From: Bacilli bacterium
GTDB lineage: Bacteria; Bacillota_I; Bacilli_A; RFN20; CAG-826
Length of the DNA: 9,528 bases
Reading direction: 5' to 3'
Assembly: GCA_016302705.1 (NCBI GenBank)
Contig: JAEDNC010000029.1
Location: forward strand, 1-9,528
Under the pieces are notes generated by a model that saw nothing but the letters and a program-made list of their open reading frames with translations, was not told where the DNA came from and made no database searches. Position numbers and translations under genes: made by a program. Shown one piece after another: positions 5,874 to 9,528 of the stretch (positions are counted from its first letter, which is position 1; every line of letters starts with the position of its first letter).

Positions 5874-5894
5874 TAAAAGGCCCGTTTCTGGGCC
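5870..5894 (-). terminator. Rho-independent terminator of the HU gene
   Basis: In the minus-strand RNA, GGCCC (5894-5890) and GGGCC (5883-5879) form a 5-bp all-G/C stem with a 6-nt loop, followed by UUUUAUUU. It lies 10 nt after the HU stop and separates the lysS-to-HU block from cca. The plus strand has no U-run after the stem, so it works in one direction only. Confidence 0.88.
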
Positions 5895-5904
5895 ATAGCT
5901 TACA

Positions 5905-6192
5905 CTATTCTTCGTTCAATTTGTTTTTGAACTCTTTTGCCAAATGGATTACGACAGTATTTTTTGGCTTAATCTGAATTGCTGTGTGCTTTTTAGGATG
6001 TGTGCCTTTTCTGCCAGATTTGGTCTTTGGTTCGAATACACAGAAGTTCTTGATGTTGACACTTTGTCCATCGAGTAAAGTATCTGTGATAAGTTCGAAC
6101 GTTGCATCAATAATTCTTTTAGCATCAGCTTTTGAAACATGAACGGCATCAGCTACGATATCAATGATTTCGTTTTTGTTGAGCTTCTCCAT
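5905..6192 (-). CDS. HU/IHF-family nucleoid DNA-binding protein
   Basis: HU-type dimers bend and compact DNA. The 95-residue chain shows the family layout: N-terminal helices (LNKNEIIDIVADAVHVSKAD, 4-23, then the segment to about residue 41), strands with VNIKNFCVFEPK (about 44-55), the basic flexible arm (about 56-77) and a C-terminal helix (AKEFKNKLN). The arm reads GRKGTHPKKHTAIQI. The DNA-intercalating Pro is kept, but the usual NPxTGE is changed to HPKKHT. The start at 6192 has a strong AGAGGAGAG ribosome site about 10 nt upstream. It has its own extended -10 promoter overlapping the end of der and its own terminator, so it is a separately expressed, probably abundant protein. Location after cmk-der recalls hbs near der in Bacillus, hence HU rather than IHF. 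Confidence 0.94.
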   Translation of the reverse strand: MEKLNKNEIIDIVADAVHVSKADAKRIIDATFELITDTLLDGQSVNIKNFCVFEPKTKSGRKGTHPKKHTAIQIKPKNTVVIHLAKEFKNKLNEE

Positions 6193-6219
6193 ATGTTGTC
6201 ACTCTCCTCTTTTTCAATT

Positions 6220-6228
6220 ATTATAACA
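6220..6228 (-). promoter_or_regulatory. Extended -10 promoter of the HU gene
   Basis: TGTTATAAT (6228-6220) is a perfect extended -10 (TGn followed by TATAAT). There is no recognisable -35 at 17 nt, which the TG extension can replace. Transcription would start near 6213, giving a leader of about 20 nt that contains the GGAG ribosome site. The promoter lies immediately after the der stop codon (6233-6231). Confidence 0.75.
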
Positions 6229-6230
6229 CT

Positions 6231-7550
6231 CTATCTATCTTTATTACTATGTCTTTTTAACGAAAATTTCAAGGGAGTGCCATCAAAGTTAAACGTTTCC
6301 CTTAATCTATTTTCTAAATAACGTTGATAAGAGAAATGCATAAAGTTAGGGTCGTTAACCACCAGAGTGATAGTTGGTGGGGCACTTAAAACTTGAGTAG
6401 CATAATAAATCTTAAGGCGACCACCATTAAAGTCAGGAGCTTGGTTCATAACTTGAGCTTCTTGTAATACATCATTTAATAATGAAGTCTTAACTCTTGT
6501 ATGATATGCTTCATGAACTAAATTCAACGCTTCAAACAATGTATTTAATCTTCTTCTTTGTAGCGCACTTACGTATACGATAGGCGCATAATCTAAGAAC
6601 TTATACTCTTTTCTAATTTCTTTAGTGAAAGAAGACATTGTATTCGTGTCTTTATCTACTAAATCCCATTTATTAACAACGATAATAATTGCTTTATGAA
6701 GATCAGTTGCATACTGAATGACATGTTTATCTTGCTCCAAGATACCTTTATCACCATCAATAACTAATAAAACAATTTCGCTTCTTTCAATTGCTTTTAA
6801 CGCTCTAATCGCGGAATATTTATCGATAGATTCATAAATCTTTCCTTTTTTCTTTAATCCAGCAGTATCAATAACAATATAGTTTTTACCATCTTTAGTA
6901 AATGGAGTATCAATTGAATCTCTAGTTGTACCAGAGATATCGCTAACGATAACTCTTTCTTCACTTAAAATAGCATTGGTGAGAGATGACTTACCAACAT
7001 TTGGTCTACCGATTAAAGAGAAAGTCACTACATCTTCTTTAACTTCCTCTTTGCTTGGATTAATCAAATCGATAATACGATTAAGGATTTCACCAATACC
7101 AACGCCATGACTTCCACTTACTGGAATTGGTTCCCCTAAGCCAAGTGAATAGAACTCTGCAGCGTTAGCGGCTTGAAGGCCTTCATCAATCTTGTTAACA
7201 GCCAAAATAACGGGTTTCTTGACTTTTTGGAGCATTTTTGCAACCATTCTGTCGTCTTTAGTAACACCAACTTGACCATCAGTTACAAAGATAACAATAT
7301 CCGCTTCATCAATTGCAATATTAGCTTGAATTCTAATTTGTTCTTGAAAAGGACGGTTAGCAATTTCAATTCCACCTGTATCAATTAAGGTGAATGTTTT
7401 TCTTAGCCAAGTCGCAGTTGCATATAAACGATCTCTAGTAATACCAGCTTCATCATCAACAATCGCTCTTCTGTCCCCGATGATACGATTAAAAATCGTT
7501 GATTTACCAACGTTAGGACTTCCGACAATTGCAACTACTGTATTAGGCAT
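6231..7550 (-). CDS. der: Ribosome-assembly GTPase Der (EngA)
   Basis: Der is an essential tandem-GTPase that helps mature the 50S ribosomal subunit. Two G domains are visible. The first has GSPNVGKS at 10-17, T38 in the switch region, DTGG at 57-60 and NKID at 119-122. The second has GRPNVGKS at 181-188, DTAG at 227-230 and NKWD at 292-295. A C-terminal KH-like domain (about 350-439) completes the normal architecture and length (439). The start at 7550 follows GAGG by 6 nt and lies inside the end of cmk; the 8-bp overlap (ATGCCTAA) means coupled translation. The cmk-der order is common in Bacillota. Confidence 0.98.
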   Translation of the reverse strand: MPNTVVAIVGSPNVGKSTIFNRIIGDRRAIVDDEAGITRDRLYATATWLRKTFTLIDTGGIEIANRPFQEQIRIQANIAIDEADIVIFVTDGQVGVTKDDRMVAKMLQKVKKPVILAVNKIDEGLQAANAAEFYSLGLGEPIPVSGSHGVGIGEILNRIIDLINPSKEEVKEDVVTFSLIGRPNVGKSSLTNAILSEERVIVSDISGTTRDSIDTPFTKDGKNYIVIDTAGLKKKGKIYESIDKYSAIRALKAIERSEIVLLVIDGDKGILEQDKHVIQYATDLHKAIIIVVNKWDLVDKDTNTMSSFTKEIRKEYKFLDYAPIVYVSALQRRRLNTLFEALNLVHEAYHTRVKTSLLNDVLQEAQVMNQAPDFNGGRLKIYYATQVLSAPPTITLVVNDPNFMHFSYQRYLENRLRETFNFDGTPLKFSLKRHSNKDR

Positions 7551-8223
7551 TATTTTCCTCTTTTTCTTTTAACTTTTTGTTAATGATTTCAATGATGGCA
7601 TTCACGACTTCTTCAACCGTCATAAATGAAGTATCAAGTGTGATGGCGTCATGAGCGCATTTAAGAGGCGCAAAATCTCTATGTGAATCGATGTAGTCTC
7701 TTTTTCTCACATCGTTTTCAATTTCTTCTAATGTGCATGGAATACCTTTGGAGATATTTTCGTCATAACGACGAACTGCACGTGTTTCCACTGAGGCAAT
7801 TTGGAAAATCTTTACATCTGCATCTGGTAAAACGTATGTACCAATATCACGTCCATCCATAATGACAGAATGCTTAGCAGCCATTTTTCTTTGTTGGTCA
7901 ACTAAGAATAAACGAATGTCTTTGTAAGACGCGATATAACTAACATTACCAGAAACACGTGGTTCTCTGATTTCTCTTGTGATATCAATGTCGTTACATA
8001 AGACTTGTCCATTAGGTCTTAATTTAATAGTGACTTCTGGAATAAGTGCGCAGCACTCTTCTTCAGATTCACAGTTCACACCATTTTCCATGCAGTACCA
8101 AGTAAATGCACGATACATCGCACCAGTGTCGATATAGGTATAGCCGAGTATTTCGGCAATCTTTTTTGCAACAGTACTTTTGCCTGCTGCGGCTGGTCCA
8201 TCGATGGCAATACTAATTTTCAT
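7543..8223 (-). CDS. cmk: Cytidylate kinase
   Basis: Cmk phosphorylates CMP and dCMP with ATP and so recycles cytidine nucleotides from RNA turnover and lipid synthesis. The P-loop GPAAAGKS is at 9-16. IDTGAMYRA (31-39) and the DGRDIGTYVLPDA segment (about 123-135) are diagnostic, and RRYDEN with RDYIDSHRDFAPL form the LID and nucleotide-binding part. Length (226) is typical. The start at 8223 is fixed by a perfect AGGAGG (8234-8229), 5 nt upstream. The stop overlaps the der start by 8 bp. CMP is released by PgsA-type reactions, so a loose metabolic link exists to pgsA in this window, but that is inference. Confidence 0.98.
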   Translation of the reverse strand: MKISIAIDGPAAAGKSTVAKKIAEILGYTYIDTGAMYRAFTWYCMENGVNCESEEECCALIPEVTIKLRPNGQVLCNDIDITREIREPRVSGNVSYIASYKDIRLFLVDQQRKMAAKHSVIMDGRDIGTYVLPDADVKIFQIASVETRAVRRYDENISKGIPCTLEEIENDVRKRDYIDSHRDFAPLKCAHDAITLDTSFMTVEEVVNAIIEIINKKLKEKEENNA

Positions 8224-8228
8224 AAGTG

Positions 8229-8234
8229 CCTCCT
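8229..8234 (-). promoter_or_regulatory. Ribosome binding site of cmk, overlapping the upstream stop codon
   Basis: AGGAGG is the strongest Shine-Dalgarno in the window. Its first two bases are also the last two of the TAG stop (8235-8233) of the 73-aa gene. A ribosome finishing the small gene therefore stands on the cmk ribosome site, so the two genes are tightly linked in translation. Confidence 0.9.
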
Positions 8235-8454
8235 AAAATAGTTTAAAGCCAAATATAACAAGAAGGAGAATAATCACACAAATTGTGGCAATTATAAGTA
8301 TATTCTCTGCTCTTTTTTGTTTTTGCATCTTAAGAAAAAGTCCCATTTCGGTAGAGACTTCTTTGCTTTTTGAGGGGGCAAGAAAACCCTTGCTATCCCC
8401 CTTAGAGATAGATTTACGATATTTTGAATATTTGCTAACACGCGTTTCTTTCAT
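8233..8454 (-). CDS. Small tail-anchored membrane protein, unknown function
   Basis: I do not recognise this 73-residue protein. Residues 1-48 are hydrophilic and rich in Lys, Ser and Tyr, with the spaced pattern TRVSKYSKYRKSI at 4-16. A basic patch KQKR (45-48) is followed by one hydrophobic segment at about 51-70 (ILIIATICVIILLLVIFGF), ending in Lys-Leu-Phe. The positive-inside rule predicts a cytosolic N-terminus with a C-terminal anchor and almost nothing outside. It is very likely a real gene: it fills the lysS-cmk gap, its stop abuts the cmk ribosome site, and it starts 22 nt after lysS. No ribosome site precedes ATG 8454, so it may depend on lysS translation. It could be a scaffold or a division- or membrane-linked adaptor, but the sequence does not show which. 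Confidence 0.75.
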   Translation of the reverse strand: MKETRVSKYSKYRKSISKGDSKGFLAPSKSKEVSTEMGLFLKMQKQKRAENILIIATICVIILLLVIFGFKLF

Positions 8455-8476
8455 ATCGTAATCGCTTTCAATTTAA

Positions 8477-9528
8477 TTAACGATCTTTCATCATTGGGAA
8501 GAGGATGACCTCTCTGATGTTTTCTTGATTTGTAAGCAACATGCAGAGTCTGTCAATTCCCATTCCGATACCACCTGCTGGTGGCATGCCATATTCAAGA
8601 GCTTCAATGAAATCATTATCCATTTCATTTGCTTCTTCATCACCTAACTCTTTAGCTTTGAGTTGAGCGAGGAATCTTTCTTTTTGATCCATTGGATCAT
8701 TAAGCTCTGTATAGGCATTGGCAAGTTCCTTGCCATTAACAAATAACTCAAATCTTTCAGTGTATCTTGGATCTTTGCCTTTTTTGGTTAATGGAGAAAC
8801 TTCAATTGGATAAGAATAAACGAATGTTGGTTGAATTAAATCTTGTTCACAGAATTCTTCAAAGAATTCATTCATAACATGGCCAACAGTGTTTTTGTGT
8901 TTTTCTAATTTAATACCACGATCTTCGGCAAGTTTCTTTGCTTCTTCAAAATCATAGATGTTTCTGAAATCAATACCGGTCTTCTCTAAAATAAGATCCG
9001 CCATTGAAACCCATCTAAATGGTTTGTGGAAATCAATTATTTTATCTTGATATGTAACAATATCACTACCGGTAACATCTTTAGCGGCTTTTCTAATCAT
9101 GCCCTCGGCAAGTTTTCTCATAGATTGGAGATCACCATAAGCTTGATATGCTTCAATTGTGGTGAATTCTGGATTATGAGAAGCATCCATTCCTTCATTT
9201 CTGAATAAACGGCCGATTTCATATACTCTTTCCATTCCACCAACAAGTAATCTTTTAAGATTGAGTTCTGTGGCAATTCTTAAATAGAAATCCTTATCTA
9301 AGGCGTTCATATGTGCGACAAATGGTCTAGCATTAGCACCACCGAGGATTGGTGAAAGAACTGCTGTTTCAACTTCAACATAATCTTGAGAATCTAAATA
9401 ATTTTGGATACTTCTAATTAATTTTGGGCGGGCAAAAGCAACAGCGCGGCTTTCGTCATTAACAATTAAATCTAAGTATCTTCTTCTACTTCTCTCTTCA
9501 ATGTCCACTAAACCATGGAATTTTTCTG
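8477..9528 (-). CDS. lysS: Lysyl-tRNA synthetase (class II), C-terminal part; 5' end beyond right edge
   Basis: LysRS charges tRNA-Lys. The frame is open to base 9528, and the first visible codons ([20 protein letters not shown]) are the standard linker between the N-terminal anticodon-binding OB domain and the catalytic core. So about 150 N-terminal residues lie outside the window; the GTG at 9508 is an internal Val, not the start. Visible catalytic parts, in order, are motif 1 around the [13 protein letters not shown] stretch, motif 2 ([20 protein letters not shown]), [12 protein letters not shown], and motif 3 ([15 protein letters not shown]), ending with [11 protein letters not shown]. 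This is a bacterial class II LysRS with no extension at the C-terminus. The 73-aa gene begins 22 nt downstream. Confidence 0.97.
   Translation of the reverse strand, partial: EKFHGLVDIEERSRRRYLDLIVNDESRAVAFARPKLIRSIQNYLDSQDYVEVETAVLSPILGGANARPFVAHMNALDKDFYLRIATELNLKRLLVGGMERVYEIGRLFRNEGMDASHNPEFTTIEAYQAYGDLQSMRKLAEGMIRKAAKDVTGSDIVTYQDKIIDFHKPFRWVSMADLILEKTGIDFRNIYDFEEAKKLAEDRGIKLEKHKNTVGHVMNEFFEEFCEQDLIQPTFVYSYPIEVSPLTKKGKDPRYTERFELFVNGKELANAYTELNDPMDQKERFLAQLKAKELGDEEANEMDNDFIEALEYGMPPAGGIGMGIDRLCMLLTNQENIREVILFPMMKDR

Noticed and set aside
6231..6240. Short AGAT tandem repeat at the end of der
   Set aside because: Only about two and a half units, and it encodes the last der codons; no sign of function.
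9506..9508. GTG as the start of lysS
   Set aside because: The frame continues to the window edge as EKFHGL, a conserved internal LysRS linker, so the GTG is an internal Val.
1..9528. Mobile elements, CRISPR arrays, tRNA genes or defence genes
   Set aside because: No transposase, integrase, repeat array, tRNA cloverleaf or defence-type domains were found; nearly every base is covered by housekeeping genes.

Overview
This is an AT-rich stretch of ordinary chromosome from a Bacillota (Firmicutes) relative, probably on the reduced-genome side of Bacilli (Erysipelotrichia, RF39 or Acholeplasma-like). Three things point there: a class B (Bacillus-type) RNase P RNA, a GpsB/DivIVA-type division protein beside it, and gene groupings (gpsB-rnpB, pgsA-cinA-recA, dnaD-nth, cmk-der-HU) that match those known from Bacillus. 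TGA ends pgsA at the expected length and no gene needs TGA read as Trp, so the standard bacterial code applies, not the Mycoplasma code. I assign no species.

Layout. Positions 1-2429 are all on the minus strand. In transcription order they are gpsB, the RNase P RNA gene rnpB, pgsA, a short cinA/pncC, and the first 167 codons of recA, which runs off the left edge. Positions 2560-3881 hold the only plus-strand genes: a DEDDh 3'-5' exonuclease and the Holliday-junction resolvase recU, 2 nt apart. They run divergently from gpsB and convergently into nth, sharing a 4-bp stop overlap with it. Positions 3878-5838 are minus strand: cca (unusually short), dnaD and nth. Positions 5905-9528 are minus strand: lysS (5' end beyond the right edge), a 73-residue tail-anchored membrane protein, cmk, der, and an HU-type DNA-binding protein with its own promoter and terminator.

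How the genes fit together. Most are core information-processing genes. DNA replication, repair and recombination are represented by recA, recU, the exonuclease, nth, dnaD and HU. tRNA maturation and charging are covered by rnpB, cca and lysS. The rest are ribosome assembly (der), CMP/dCMP phosphorylation (cmk), phospholipid synthesis (pgsA), NAD/pyridine salvage (cinA/pncC) and division or wall synthesis (gpsB).

Nothing here looks like a mobile element, CRISPR array, defence island or clearly new multi-gene system. The points most worth a second look are: the CCA-adding enzyme reduced to its head and neck (218 aa); rnpB packed between gpsB and pgsA with almost no flanking DNA and no terminator; -10 boxes so close to the cca and gpsB start codons that leaderless mRNAs are predicted; the exonuclease-recU pair; and the unassigned 73-aa protein between lysS and cmk. 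The only gene-free protein-coding gap above 300 bases (1686-2057) is filled by rnpB.
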